Source: Burkholderiales bacterium (GTDB lineage: Bacteria > Pseudomonadota > Gammaproteobacteria > Burkholderiales > Burkholderiaceae_F). From it: DNA of 50,770 nucleotides. Position numbers and translations under genes: made by a program. Position 1 is the first letter of the stretch. Every line of letters starts with the position of its first letter. The DNA lies in NCBI GenBank assembly GCA_020248865.1, contig JADCGS010000032.1, positions 1 to 50,770 of the forward strand. Reading direction: 5' to 3'. Positions 40,768-49,644 of this stretch are shown here, in pieces. The notes beneath the pieces are model-generated. The model saw only the letters and a program-made list of their open reading frames with translations, did no database searches and was not told where the DNA came from.

Positions 40768-42077
40768 AGCCGCCCGCGCCCCTGAGCTGGCCCGGCATCG
40801 TGCGCCTTGGTCTGGTGCAGACCGCGCTCGGCTCGATCGTGGTGCTGGCCACCTCGACCATGAACCGCGTGATGGTGGTCGAACTGGCGTTGCCGGCGCT
40901 GCTGCCGGGCCTGCTGGTGGGCCTGCACTACGCAATCCAGCTGCTGCGGCCGCGTCTGGGCCACGGGTCGGACGTCGGCGGCCGGCGCACGCCCTGGATC
41001 GTCGGCGGCATGGCGGTGCTCGGCCTGGGCGGCGTGCTGGCGGCGCTGGCCGTCGCGCTAATGGGCAGCGATCTCGTGCTCGGCATCGCGCTGGCGCTCG
41101 CGGCCTTTGCCATGATCGGCGTGGGCGTGGGCGCCAGCGGCACGGCGCTGCTGGTGCTGCTGGCGGTACGCACCGCACCGGAGCGCCGCCCGGCCGCGGC
41201 GACCGTGGTCTGGGTGATGATGATCGTCGGCTTCATCGTCACCGCCGCCACCGTGGGGCGCCTGCTCGACCCCTACACGCCCGAGCGGCTGGTGCTGCTG
41301 ACGGCGGCCGTGGCGGTCATCGCCAACGCCGTCACGCTGCTGGCGGTGTGGGGCATCGAGGGCCGCGGCGCACCGCGCGGTGCGGCTGTCGAGCAGACGC
41401 CCCCGGTGCCTTTCTTCGCGGCCCTGCGCCAGGTCTGGGACGATCCGCAGGCGCGCGGCTTCACGCTGTTCATCTTCGTCTCGATGCTCGCCTACAGCGC
41501 GCAGGACCTGATCCTCGAGCCGTTTGCCGGCACCGTGTTTGGCTACACGCCGGGCCAGTCGACGCAACTGGCGGGCACGCAGAACGGTGGCGTGCTGGCC
41601 GGCATGCTGCTGGTGGGGCTGGTGGGTCGGCGCCTGGGCAGCATGCGGGGCTGGACCGTGCTGGGCTGCCTGGCGTCGGCGCTGGCGCTGGGCTCGCTGG
41701 CCAGCGCGGCGCTGCACGGCCCCGGCTGGCCGCTGCAGGCTTCGGTGGCCGCGCTGGGCTTTGCCAACGGCGCGTTTGCCGTCGCCGCCATCGGCTCGAT
41801 GATGACCCTGGTGGGCCAGGGACCGCGCGGGCGCGAGGGCGTGCGCATGGGCCTGTGGGGCGCCAGCCAGGCCATTGCCTTCGGCGTCGGCGGCTTTGCC
41901 GGCGCACTTGCCAGCGACCTTGCGCGCTGGCTGCTCGGTTCCCCCGCGCTGGCCTACGCCAGCGTGTTCGGCCTTGAAGCCATCTTGTTCGTGCTGGCCG
42001 CGGTGATGGCGCTGCGGCTCGGGCGCGAACGTCGCACCGCCGCGCCGCTGGCGGTGCTTCCCATGCAGGCGAGGTAG
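40764..42077 (+). CDS. bch2: PucC/BCD-family transporter between bchG and bchP (Bch2)
   Basis: Twelve-span major-facilitator-type protein of 437 residues related to LhaA and PucC. Shared segments are SIVVLATSTMNRVMVVELAL near the N-terminus and YSAQDLILEPFAGTVF in the second half. The gene in this place (bch2, ORF428 in Rhodobacter) is linked with late pigment steps, and a role in moving bacteriochlorophyll to antenna apoproteins is likely. The GTG start at 40764 overlaps the bchG stop; bchP starts 2 bp after its end. Confidence 0.9.
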   Translation: MKPPAPLSWPGIVRLGLVQTALGSIVVLATSTMNRVMVVELALPALLPGLLVGLHYAIQLLRPRLGHGSDVGGRRTPWIVGGMAVLGLGGVLAALAVALMGSDLVLGIALALAAFAMIGVGVGASGTALLVLLAVRTAPERRPAAATVVWVMMIVGFIVTAATVGRLLDPYTPERLVLLTAAVAVIANAVTLLAVWGIEGRGAPRGAAVEQTPPVPFFAALRQVWDDPQARGFTLFIFVSMLAYSAQDLILEPFAGTVFGYTPGQSTQLAGTQNGGVLAGMLLVGLVGRRLGSMRGWTVLGCLASALALGSLASAALHGPGWPLQASVAALGFANGAFAVAAIGSMMTLVGQGPRGREGVRMGLWGASQAIAFGVGGFAGALASDLARWLLGSPALAYASVFGLEAILFVLAAVMALRLGRERRTAAPLAVLPMQAR

Positions 42078-42079
42078 AG

Positions 42080-43273
42080 ATGAACGCGACAACCTGGGAC
42101 GTGGTCGTGGTGGGCGGTGGTCCGGCGGGGGCCACGGCGGCCCATGACCTGGCGCGCGCCGGCCACAGCGTCGTGCTGCTCGATCGGGCCGGCCGCATCA
42201 AGCCCTGCGGCGGCGCCATCCCGCCGGTGCTGATCAAGGAGTTCGACATCCCCGACCACCTGCTGGTGGCGCGCATCCGCTCGGCGCGGATGGTCTCGCC
42301 TTCGGACCGGCGCGTCGACATGCCGATCAGCGACAGCGGCTTTGTCGGCATGGTCGATCGCGAGCACTTCGACGAGTGGCTGCGCGAGCGTGCCGCCGGC
42401 AGCGGTGCCACCCGCCTGACCGGCTCCTTCGAGACCTTCGACCGGGCGGCCGACGGCACCGCGCAGGTCGGCTACCGCAACGAGCGCGACGAGCGGGTCG
42501 TGCTGCGCGCCCGCGCCGTGATCGGCGCCGACGGCGCGCGCTCCAGGGTGGCGCAGCAGACCATCCGCGGCGGCGGCGAGACGCCGTGCGTGTTCGCCTA
42601 CCACGAGATCGTGCGCTCGCCGGTGCCGGCCGCCGCGGCAGACTTCGAGGGCACGCGCTGCGACGTCGTCTACCGCGGCGAGATCTCGCCAGATTTCTAC
42701 GGCTGGGTGTTTCCCCACGGCGCCACGACCAGCGTCGGCGCCGGTACCGCGCACAAAGGCTTCTCGGTACGCAGCGCCGTGCACAAGCTGCGCGCCGAGT
42801 CCGGGCTGGCCGGCGTGGAGACGGTACGACGCGAGGGCGCGCCGATTCCGCTGAAGCCGCTGCGCAAGTGGGACAACGACCGCGACGTGGTTCTGGCCGG
42901 CGACGCCGCCGGCGTGGTGGCGCCGGCCTCGGGCGAGGGCATCTACTACGCCATGGCCGGCGGGCGGCTTGCAGCCGACGCGGTGCAGGCCTTTCTCGCC
43001 ACCGGTGAGGCCCGCGCGCTGCGCCAGGCGCGGGCGCGCTTCATGAAGGCGCATGGCCGCGTGTTCTGGGTGCTGGGGCTGCTGCAGCGCTTCTGGTACT
43101 CCAGCGACCGGCGGCGCGAGCGCTTCGTCAAGATGTGCGAGGACCCCGACGTGCAGCGCCTGACGTGGCAGTCGTACATGCACAAGAAACTGGTGCGGCG
43201 CGACCCGCTGGCGCACCTGCGCGTGTTCTTCAAGGACGTGGCGCACCTGCTCGGCCTGGCCAAGGCGCACTGA
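42080..43273 (+). CDS. bchP: Geranylgeranyl reductase BchP
   Basis: FAD-dependent reductase that saturates the geranylgeranyl tail to phytyl. The 397-residue protein has the dinucleotide fold VVVGGGPAGATAAHDLARAG, the BchP/ChlP segment GRIKPCGGAIPPVLIKEFD, and LAGDAAGVVAPASGEGIYYA for FAD binding. It is the third gene of the bchG-bch2-bchP unit. A 0.4-kb GC-rich gap follows before ppsR2. Confidence 0.96.
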   Translation: MNATTWDVVVVGGGPAGATAAHDLARAGHSVVLLDRAGRIKPCGGAIPPVLIKEFDIPDHLLVARIRSARMVSPSDRRVDMPISDSGFVGMVDREHFDEWLRERAAGSGATRLTGSFETFDRAADGTAQVGYRNERDERVVLRARAVIGADGARSRVAQQTIRGGGETPCVFAYHEIVRSPVPAAAADFEGTRCDVVYRGEISPDFYGWVFPHGATTSVGAGTAHKGFSVRSAVHKLRAESGLAGVETVRREGAPIPLKPLRKWDNDRDVVLAGDAAGVVAPASGEGIYYAMAGGRLAADAVQAFLATGEARALRQARARFMKAHGRVFWVLGLLQRFWYSSDRRRERFVKMCEDPDVQRLTWQSYMHKKLVRRDPLAHLRVFFKDVAHLLGLAKAH

Positions 43274-43521
43274 CCCGCGCGCCCGCTGCGGTTGGCCCAA
43301 GCCGCGCCAGCCCGCTGCCGCGCCGTCACGCCACCAGACCACGGCGCCGCCGCGCCGCCGCATCACGACACCGCCGCGCAGGCGCCGCGCCGCAAGGCCG
43401 CTGCGCCACCGCGCTGCATCGCCGCGCCGCTGCACCGCCGAGTCGCCGCGCCTGCGGACCGGCCCGCCTTGCCATGGCGCAAGCCGCGCCGGAAAAATCG
43501 ACACCCGGATCTCGGCACGGC
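43274..43521. other. Low-complexity GC-rich intergenic DNA after bchP
   Basis: This stretch is dominated by repeats of CGCCGCGCCGC-type words and has no convincing gene on either strand. GCCGCGCC occurs many times. No terminator with a T-tract is visible. The last part leads into the ppsR2 operator region. Confidence 0.6.
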
Positions 43522-43565
43522 TGTCAGATCGGACGTACACTTGTGTCTGGCAATTGAACTGGACA
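43522..43565 (+). promoter_or_regulatory. PpsR-type operators before ppsR2
   Basis: A canonical TGT-N12-ACA lies at 43522-43539. Exactly 8 bp later a one-mismatch site TGG-N12-ACA lies at 43548-43565. The pair has the same 8-bp spacing as before bchC. No good -35/-10 pair can be assigned. It suggests that the second ppsR-like gene is controlled by the PpsR system. Confidence 0.6.
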
Positions 43566-43672
43566 TGCCTTGGACGGTCGGTGCTCCCGCTGTCCACCGC
43601 CAGTCTTGCCCGGGGCTGCGCCGAGTGACCGTCCGCGTGGCTTCCCCGCTCCGTGTCGACAGCGAAGGGCGC

Positions 43673-45112
43673 ATGATCCGGCCCACCTCGTACGACCTGC
43701 AAGACCGGCGCGAAGCCCACGACGCCAGTCCCCTGTCGGCGCTCGCGCCGCAACTTGCCTCCACGATTGCCTCGGTCACCCACGACGTGGCGCTCGTGAT
43801 CGGCGCCGATGGTGTGATCCACTCCGTCGCGTGCGGCCATGGCGCCGGCCTGGCGGCCGCCGACGGTTGGGAAGGCCGGCCGTGGGCCGACACCGTGGTT
43901 GGAACCAGCCGTCGCAAGATCGAGCTGCTGCTGCAAGAGGCCCTGGAAGTCGGCCTGGCGCGGCGCCGCGAGGTCAACCTGGCCGCCGGCAGCGTCGACG
44001 ACATCCCGATCGCCTTTTCCGCGGTGCGGCTGGGCAGCCGTGGTCCGGTGCTGGCCGTGGGCCGCGACCTGCGCGAGGTCGCCACCATGCAGCAGCGCTT
44101 CGTGGCCGCGCAGGACGAGTTGGAGCGCGACCGCTGGCGCCAGCGCCAGTCCGAGACCCGCTATCGCACGCTGTTCGAGGTCGCCACCGACGCGGTGTTC
44201 GTGGTCGATGCCGTCACGCTCGGCATCGTCGACGCCAATGCGGCGGCGGTGCGCCTGTATGACCTGGCCCCCGACCAGATGGCTGGCAAGCGGGTGACCA
44301 TCGGCCTGGACCGCGCCGCGCGCGCGGCGGTGGAGGAGATGCTCGGCGCGGCCAGCGCCACCGGCCGCGCACGCGAAATGCGCGTGCGCCTGGCCGGGCG
44401 GCGGGTCACCACGCGCCTGAGCGCCACGCCGTTTCGCTCCGACGGCGCGCTGCTGCTGCTGGTGCGGGCCACCGCGATTGATCCGACCGACGAGGGCGAC
44501 GAGGCCGCCACCCAGTTCGTGGCGCTGGTGGAGCGCACGCCCGACGGCATCGTCGTCTGCGACGCGCAGGGGCGGGTGCGGATCGCCAATGCCGCCTTCG
44601 CGCGCCTGGCCGGTGCCGACCCCAACGACGACCTGCGCGGCGAGCCGCTGGCGCAGTGGCTGCAGCCGAGCTACGGCAACGTCAACTACCTGCTTGCGCA
44701 GGTGCGCCGCCACGGCATAGTGCGCGCGGCGCGGGCGACGCTCAGCGGCCGTCCGCCGGGCAGCGATGCGGTCGAGGTGGCAGCCATGCTGCTGCCCGAC
44801 GAAGATGACCTCGCGATCGGCCTGGTCCTGCGCCAGGTGGACGCCGCGCATCCGGCCGTGCTCACGGAGCACTTGGCGGCGGCGCTTGCCCACGTGTCGG
44901 CCCAGCTCGGGCTGGCTCCCTTGCCGACACTCATGCAGGAGCTGGCCCAACTGGCCGAGGGTCACCTGCTGTTGTCCGCGCTCGAGCGCAGTGGCGGCGT
45001 GCATGCGGCCGCCGCCGATCTGCTCGAGATATCCGCCGACGACTTCGATGCGCGGCTGAAGGCGCAGCACCTCGACGACGGCGCGCTGCCGGCCGGCAGC
45101 GCGGCCGGTTAA
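43673..45112 (+). CDS. Second PpsR-like regulator (PpsR2) with degenerate DNA-binding helix
   Basis: A 479-residue paralogue of PpsR1 with the same layout: N-terminal PAS-like region, linker helix (FVAAQDELERDRWRQRQSE), two PAS domains and a C-terminal helical part. The C-terminal helix-turn-helix keeps the spacing (ALERSGGVHAAAADLLEIS) but the recognition helix reads SADDFDARLKAQ where PpsR1 has SRQSLYVKLHRY, so Arg448/Gln449 become Ala455/Asp456 with further Asp residues. The redox Cys (Cys425 in PpsR1) is Leu432. It may not bind the usual operator, and could act through mixed dimers. ATG 43673 has GAAGGG nearby; ATG 43565 is an alternative. Confidence 0.88.
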   Translation: MIRPTSYDLQDRREAHDASPLSALAPQLASTIASVTHDVALVIGADGVIHSVACGHGAGLAAADGWEGRPWADTVVGTSRRKIELLLQEALEVGLARRREVNLAAGSVDDIPIAFSAVRLGSRGPVLAVGRDLREVATMQQRFVAAQDELERDRWRQRQSETRYRTLFEVATDAVFVVDAVTLGIVDANAAAVRLYDLAPDQMAGKRVTIGLDRAARAAVEEMLGAASATGRAREMRVRLAGRRVTTRLSATPFRSDGALLLLVRATAIDPTDEGDEAATQFVALVERTPDGIVVCDAQGRVRIANAAFARLAGADPNDDLRGEPLAQWLQPSYGNVNYLLAQVRRHGIVRAARATLSGRPPGSDAVEVAAMLLPDEDDLAIGLVLRQVDAAHPAVLTEHLAAALAHVSAQLGLAPLPTLMQELAQLAEGHLLLSALERSGGVHAAAADLLEISADDFDARLKAQHLDDGALPAGSAAG

Positions 45113-45126
45113 CGCGGCGCAGCCGG

Positions 45127-45969
45127 TTACCGCAGCGCCCCCGGCTCACGCAGCGCCCCCGGCTCACGCAGCCCCGCCGGCGCCGCGCCCGGCAGCCACC
45201 GATTCACCGCTTCCAGCAGCGCCGCACGTACCGCCTGCTGGCGCCCGGCATCGGCCTGGCCGCAGACCCATTGGCACAGGCGGTCGGTCGGCGCTTCGAA
45301 GTCGCAGTGGCTGGCACCCTCGATGATCCGGTCGTCCTCCAACGCGCGCAGGGCCTTGACCCAGGGCTCGGCAATGGAGAAGGCGTTGCAGGCCGACGGG
45401 CGGGCGCGCACGAGCCGCGCCGGCACTGTGAGCTGCGCCGCCTTGTCGCGGCCGACCCCGCCCGGTCGGTCGAACGGATCGAGACCGACATAGCCCGCCA
45501 CGCCGGGCGCATCGGCGGCCAGCAGCGCGGCCAAGCCGCCGGCGGAGAACCCCACCAGCACCACCCGCGCCACCGCTGGCGTCTGCGTGCCGGCGCGCAG
45601 CCACTGCACCAGGTCGGCCAGCACCCGCGCATTGGCGCGCGAGTCGGTGACGTAGGGCAGGTCCGGCACTGCGGCGATCAAGCCCAGCGCGGCCAGCGCG
45701 GCCGCATGTTCGGCCATCGTGGCGCGCGTGCGCGTGAAGCCATGCGCCAGCACCACCGCACCGCGCGGCGGTGCGTCGCCGGTGGGCAGATACAGATCGA
45801 GCATGACCGGCCGCTGCGCCAGGATGATCTCCACCGGTTGCGGCTCGATGCCGCGCGCGGGCGGCGGGCCGAGCAGGAGCGCGGCGAGCAAGGCGCCGAG
45901 GGCGGCCAGCACGGCGGCGTGGACCGCCGCCGTGCTGCTGCGCGGGCGATAAAGGGCGACAGAGGGCAT
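45127..45969 (-). CDS. Secreted alpha/beta hydrolase, chlorophyllase-like
   Basis: A 280-residue alpha/beta hydrolase with a hydrophobic N-terminal signal or anchor (about residues 15-40). The nucleophile elbow is VLVGFSAGG, followed by YVGLDPFDRPGGVGRD and a Cys-bearing end (PSACNAFS, GASHCDFEAPTDRLCQWVCG). The GLDP and SHCDFE patterns recall the chlorophyllase/PETase-type hydrolases, but the substrate is not known. Its 3' end carries an 18-bp tandem duplication that repeats GALREP at the C-terminus. It converges on ppsR2 with 14 bp between stops. Confidence 0.78.
   Translation of the reverse strand: MPSVALYRPRSSTAAVHAAVLAALGALLAALLLGPPPARGIEPQPVEIILAQRPVMLDLYLPTGDAPPRGAVVLAHGFTRTRATMAEHAAALAALGLIAAVPDLPYVTDSRANARVLADLVQWLRAGTQTPAVARVVLVGFSAGGLAALLAADAPGVAGYVGLDPFDRPGGVGRDKAAQLTVPARLVRARPSACNAFSIAEPWVKALRALEDDRIIEGASHCDFEAPTDRLCQWVCGQADAGRQQAVRAALLEAVNRWLPGAAPAGLREPGALREPGALR
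45131..45175. repeat. 18-bp tandem repeat in a gene end
   Basis: CGCAGCGCCCCCGGCTCA occurs at 45131-45148 and 45149-45166, and a partial third copy (CGCAGCCCCGCCGG) follows. The unit is a multiple of three, so the minus-strand hydrolase frame stays open and its tail is duplicated. Confidence 0.8.
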
Positions 45970-46196
45970 GACGCTTGCGAGATTAGCGCCGTGCGCCCTG
46001 TGCTGGTCAGGCTAACGGCGCAGCCATCCGCAGTGCGGCCTGGGCGGCACAGGCCGGTCGTACCGGGGTTCGAGGCAGCACGTCGGGGGGGGGCGGGCGC
46101 ACCTCTGCGCGACAAGACCTCTCGATCCTGGTCGATCCCGTTCTTCCCAAAGCCACGACGGGGCTGCCGGCAATAGAGCCAAGTCACCGCACTTGC

Positions 46197-46248
46197 TTGA
46201 CTTCTGCAATTACACGTGTAAACATCGTCAAAAATTTACAAACGTAAT
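46197..46248 (+). promoter_or_regulatory. BlaI/MecI-type operators before the repressor gene
   Basis: A perfect 12-bp palindrome TTACACGTGTAA lies at 46210-46221 and a second dyad TTACAAACGTAA at 46236-46247. Both resemble the TACA-N2-TGTA operators of BlaI/MecI repressors. A TTGACT -35-like box at 46197-46202 precedes them, so binding would block transcription. The downstream gene encodes a BlaI-family protein, which suggests autorepression. Confidence 0.7.
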
Positions 46249-46256
46249 CAATAGAG

Positions 46257-46676
46257 ATGCTGCAGATCACCGACGCCGAGGCCCGGGTCATGGAGGTGCT
46301 GTGGGCGGCGGGTGCGCCGCTGAGCGCCGAGGAGATTGCCGCCGGCTTGCGCGGTCCGCAGCGCTGGCAACTGGCTACGATCAAGACGCTGGTGAACCGC
46401 CTGCTCAACAAGGGCGCCATCCGCGCCAGGAAGGACGGCCGTCGCTACCTTTACAGCCCGCGGCTGCGGCGTGAGCGCTGGGTGGGTGCGCAGGCCTCGG
46501 GGCTGCTCGATCGCCTGTTCGGAGGCAGCCTGGCGCCGTTGGTCGCCCACTTTGGCAACCAGCGTCCGCTGCGAGCCGATGAGGTGGAGGCGCTGCGGCG
46601 GCTGCTGGAGAGCTACGAGCAGGAAGGCGCGCCGCAAAGCCCGGAGAACGCGGGTCGACGGCGTCCAAAGCCATGA
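46257..46676 (+). CDS. BlaI/MecI/CopY-family transcriptional repressor
   Basis: A 139-residue winged-helix repressor. The N-terminal domain has LQITDAEARVMEVLWAAG and LATIKTLVNRLLNKGAI with RKDGRRYLYSP as the wing, the classical BlaI pattern. The C-terminal part is a dimerisation helix region. In this family a partner M56 protease triggers cleavage of the repressor. Its stop overlaps the start of such a protease gene (ATGA), and two operator-like palindromes precede it. Confidence 0.92.
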   Translation: MLQITDAEARVMEVLWAAGAPLSAEEIAAGLRGPQRWQLATIKTLVNRLLNKGAIRARKDGRRYLYSPRLRRERWVGAQASGLLDRLFGGSLAPLVAHFGNQRPLRADEVEALRRLLESYEQEGAPQSPENAGRRRPKP

Positions 46677-47962
46677 CCCCCTACCTGATCGACGGACTGC
46701 AGCAACTCGGCTACCAGACGCTGGTCCTGGGAGCCGCCGTGGCGCTGTTGCTGGTCCTGCGGCGGCCCCTGCGGTGCTGCTGGGGTGCAAGGTTCGTGTA
46801 TGCCGTCTGGATTCTGGTTCCGCTTCTCATGCTTGCCGCGATCATGCCCAGCAGCCCGCCGGGCCGCCAGATCAGGGCCGAGGTCTTGGCCCGTCTCAGC
46901 CCGGCCCTGCCGCCTGCCCCTGCGCCTGCCCCTGCGCGGGAGCAGCCGGCTTGGCCGTGGTGGTTGGCCGGGCTGTGGGTGGTCGGTGTGTTGATGACTG
47001 CCCTGCGCTTCCTGCTGCTGCAGCGCCGCTACCTGCGCGGCCTGCAACCGGCGGGACCGCACTGCTTGCGCGGCACGGCCGGCAGCGCGCCGGCTCTGGT
47101 GGGGCTGTGGCGCGCCCGGCTGGCGCTGCCCGCCGACTTTGAGACGCGCTTCGACCCGCAGCAGCAGCGTCTCGTCCTGGCGCACGAGCAAGTCCACCGA
47201 CGGCGCGCGGACAACCTGTGGAATGCCATCGCGGCGGGCCTGTGCGTACTGCATTGGTTCAATCCGCTGGCGTGGCTGGCCGCGCAGCGCATGCGGGCCG
47301 ACCAGGAACTGGCCTGCGACGCGGCCGTGATGACTCTGTATCCGGGTCAGGAGGCGGTCTACGGACGCGCACTCATGAAGGCGCAAGCGACGCCGGGCGG
47401 CTTGCATGCACCCTTGCCCTGGTCTACCTGGTCCTCCGTTCATCCTCTTGTCGAAAGGATCGACATGCTCAAGCACCATCGACGGTTCAATCGCTATCCC
47501 CGAGCCGGCCTGGCGCTTCTGTGCCTCCTGGCCTTCGCGGGGATTGGCACGGTTCATGCGCTTCAGGGCGGGTCGGTCGACAAACCGGTGTTCTACGACC
47601 TGCAGATGGACCTGTCGTTCACGGATGCGCAGTCCTTGACCCTGCAAAGCCAGCCGCGCGTCGTGACCGAAGCCGGCAAGCCCGCGAAGATCATCCTCGG
47701 CGGCACGCCGCAGAAACCCGGGCCGGTCGTCATTGAGGTGACGCCTCGCGAGGCCGGCGGCAGTGCCGTCTCGATCGCTGCCGAGATCAAGATGAAGCGT
47801 GCCGATCAACTGGAAACGGTGTCCCGGCCGCGCTTGATCACCGGCGATGGGGAGCGTGCGCTCATCAGCATCGAGACTCGTGATGCAAGCGTCCGGGAAA
47901 GCCTTCACCTGTACATCACGCCGCGACGAACCGAGGTTCTGGGGCCGCCTGCGCGCCCGTAG
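46673..47962 (+). CDS. M56-family (BlaR1-like) membrane metallopeptidase
   Basis: A 429-residue sensor protease. About three N-terminal helices precede the zinc motif HEQVH at 171-175, with the third ligand likely in ADQELACDAAVM. After a fourth helix (about 275-300) there is a periplasmic domain of some 120 residues (QMDLSFTDAQSLTLQSQPRV...) instead of the penicillin-binding domain of BlaR1. It should relay a periplasmic signal to the BlaI-type repressor encoded just upstream. The signal is unknown. Confidence 0.88.
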   Translation: MTPYLIDGLQQLGYQTLVLGAAVALLLVLRRPLRCCWGARFVYAVWILVPLLMLAAIMPSSPPGRQIRAEVLARLSPALPPAPAPAPAREQPAWPWWLAGLWVVGVLMTALRFLLLQRRYLRGLQPAGPHCLRGTAGSAPALVGLWRARLALPADFETRFDPQQQRLVLAHEQVHRRRADNLWNAIAAGLCVLHWFNPLAWLAAQRMRADQELACDAAVMTLYPGQEAVYGRALMKAQATPGGLHAPLPWSTWSSVHPLVERIDMLKHHRRFNRYPRAGLALLCLLAFAGIGTVHALQGGSVDKPVFYDLQMDLSFTDAQSLTLQSQPRVVTEAGKPAKIILGGTPQKPGPVVIEVTPREAGGSAVSIAAEIKMKRADQLETVSRPRLITGDGERALISIETRDASVRESLHLYITPRRTEVLGPPARP

Positions 47963-48021
47963 CCCTCCTCGGCCAGAGCAAGCAGCTTGGGCCGCTGGGT
48001 CCCGATAGTGCCGTTGCCCGC

Positions 48022-48939
48022 ATGAATGCTTCGACTGACAGGCCACCCGAGATCACGGCCGATCTGGTCGCGCGACTCATCCGGGGCCAGTTTCCGCAAT
48101 GGGCGAAGCTATCGGTCACGGCGGTGGACCCTGGCGGGTATGACAATCGAAGCTTTCGCCTCGGCCAAGGCATGCTGGTGCGCCTGCCGAGCGCGGCGGC
48201 GTATGCGGCGGCAGTCGAGCGTGAGCAGCGTTGGCTGCCGGTTCTGTCGCCGGCGCTGTCACAACCGATCCCGCTGCCGATCGCGTTGGGACTCCCGGGC
48301 TGTGGCTTTCCCTGGAAGTGGTCCGTCTACCGGTGGTTGGACGGCACACCCGCCCGGCCGGAACGCATTTCCAGTCTCGAACGGTTTGCGCGCGACCTGG
48401 CGGTCTTTCTTCGTTCGCTACAGGCCGTGTCGCCGGCTGGCGGTCCATCGCCCGGACCCGATACGTTTCATCGTGGCGGCGCGCTGGCTGTCTACGATGG
48501 GCAGTTGCGGCGGGCCGTCGAGATTCTTGCTGCCCGGCTGGGCCGTCAATCCCGCATTGCCATCGACAAGCGATGGACTCGCGCAGTGGAAAGCAAGCCG
48601 CCCGCGCGGCCCGTTTGGGTGCATGGAGACATTGCCGTCGGCAACCTCCTGGTCGGCGACGGACGCCTTTGCGGCGTCATCGACTTCGGCCAGTGTTGTG
48701 TCGGGGATCCCGCCTGCGACCTGGCCATTGCGTGGACGCTGTTCGACGCCAGGACACGGCCGATCTTCCGCTCGGTCATCGAACCCGACGACGGACTTTG
48801 GGTTCGCGCGCAGGCTTGGGCTCTCTGGAAGGCACTGATCGTGGCCGCCGGGCTGACTGAATCCCACGCACGGGAAAGCGCGCAATGCTGGAGCACGATC
48901 CATGGCGTACTCGGCGAGTCAGGGCAAACCGCGGGCTGA
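48022..48939 (+). CDS. Aminoglycoside phosphotransferase (APH) family kinase
   Basis: A 305-residue small-molecule kinase. The catalytic loop is VHGDIAVGNLL (His201, Asp203) and the metal-binding motif is VIDFGQCCVGDPACDLA (Asp221). The N-lobe has GYDNRSFRLG and MLVRLPS. Members phosphorylate aminoglycosides, macrolides or unrelated metabolites, so resistance cannot be assumed. It begins 59 bp after the M56 gene and could belong to the same regulated unit. Confidence 0.85.
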   Translation: MNASTDRPPEITADLVARLIRGQFPQWAKLSVTAVDPGGYDNRSFRLGQGMLVRLPSAAAYAAAVEREQRWLPVLSPALSQPIPLPIALGLPGCGFPWKWSVYRWLDGTPARPERISSLERFARDLAVFLRSLQAVSPAGGPSPGPDTFHRGGALAVYDGQLRRAVEILAARLGRQSRIAIDKRWTRAVESKPPARPVWVHGDIAVGNLLVGDGRLCGVIDFGQCCVGDPACDLAIAWTLFDARTRPIFRSVIEPDDGLWVRAQAWALWKALIVAAGLTESHARESAQCWSTIHGVLGESGQTAG

Positions 48940-49228
48940 CCCGCCGGTTAAGTGACCGGCAGTCCAGTTTCTCCGGTTTTCGACTGACGAGCGCCGGGAT
49001 TGCTTGGGCGCGGCCTGGTTGAGCGACGCGCTGCGCGGCCGCATGGTTCGCCTCGGAGCCATCCGAGGGCTACGCTTGCGGGTTCAGGCGGGAGTTGGAG
49101 CTTTGGGCGAGCGGGCGGGAAAGATCGAGCCCGGCTTACCTCTCTGCACTCTACTCATCTCGCCCATCTCGGACCGCATCCTGGTTCGCCGGTTTCCGCC
49201 GGCGTGCGCGCTGCCAGTTGAAACCTCG

Positions 49229-49618
49229 ATGTCTCTGCAAACCCAGCTCGTTATTCCCGTGCCCGCTGCCGCTGCCTGGCACCTGCTGATCGACACGACG
49301 CTGTGGCCGCGTTGGGGGCCGAGCGTGCGCGCCGTGGACGTGCCGGCGCGCTGCATCGGGCCCAGCATGCGCGGGCGGGTGCAGACGTCGGCTGGCCTGT
49401 GGCTGCCGTTCCAGATCAGCGAGTGGGACGAAGGGCGGCGGTGGGTGTGGCGGGTGGCCGGTCTGCCGGCCACGGGCCACCGCGTCGAGCCGCTTGCGCC
49501 AGCGTCGTGCCGCGTGACGTTCACGGTTCCGATCTGGGCGCCGCTGTACCTGCCGGTCTGTCGGATCGCGCTGCGCCGCTTGAGCACGCTGGCCGGTACT
49601 GCGGCAGGTTCGCGGTAG
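49229..49618 (+). CDS. SRPBCC (START/Bet v 1-like) domain protein
   Basis: A 129-residue protein with a single SRPBCC fold: QLVIPVPAAAAWHLLIDTTL at the start, WPRWGPSVRAVDVP, and WVWRVAGLPATGHRVEPLA in the middle. Such proteins bind hydrophobic ligands; nothing points to a specific one. I chose ATG 49229 because similarity begins there; the frame is open upstream to 49004 without family support. The 0.29 kb before it (48940-49228) shows no other gene. It converges on the next hydrolase gene. Confidence 0.72.
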   Translation: MSLQTQLVIPVPAAAAWHLLIDTTLWPRWGPSVRAVDVPARCIGPSMRGRVQTSAGLWLPFQISEWDEGRRWVWRVAGLPATGHRVEPLAPASCRVTFTVPIWAPLYLPVCRIALRRLSTLAGTAAGSR

Positions 49619-49644
49619 CGGCACGCTCGCGCTCGCGCCTCCGC

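Noticed and set aside
41954..45070. Minus-strand open frame of 1038 codons opposite bch2, bchP and ppsR2
   Set aside because: It is the antisense shadow of three well-supported genes in very GC-rich DNA; its protein is rich in His, Arg, Gln and Ala with no domain.
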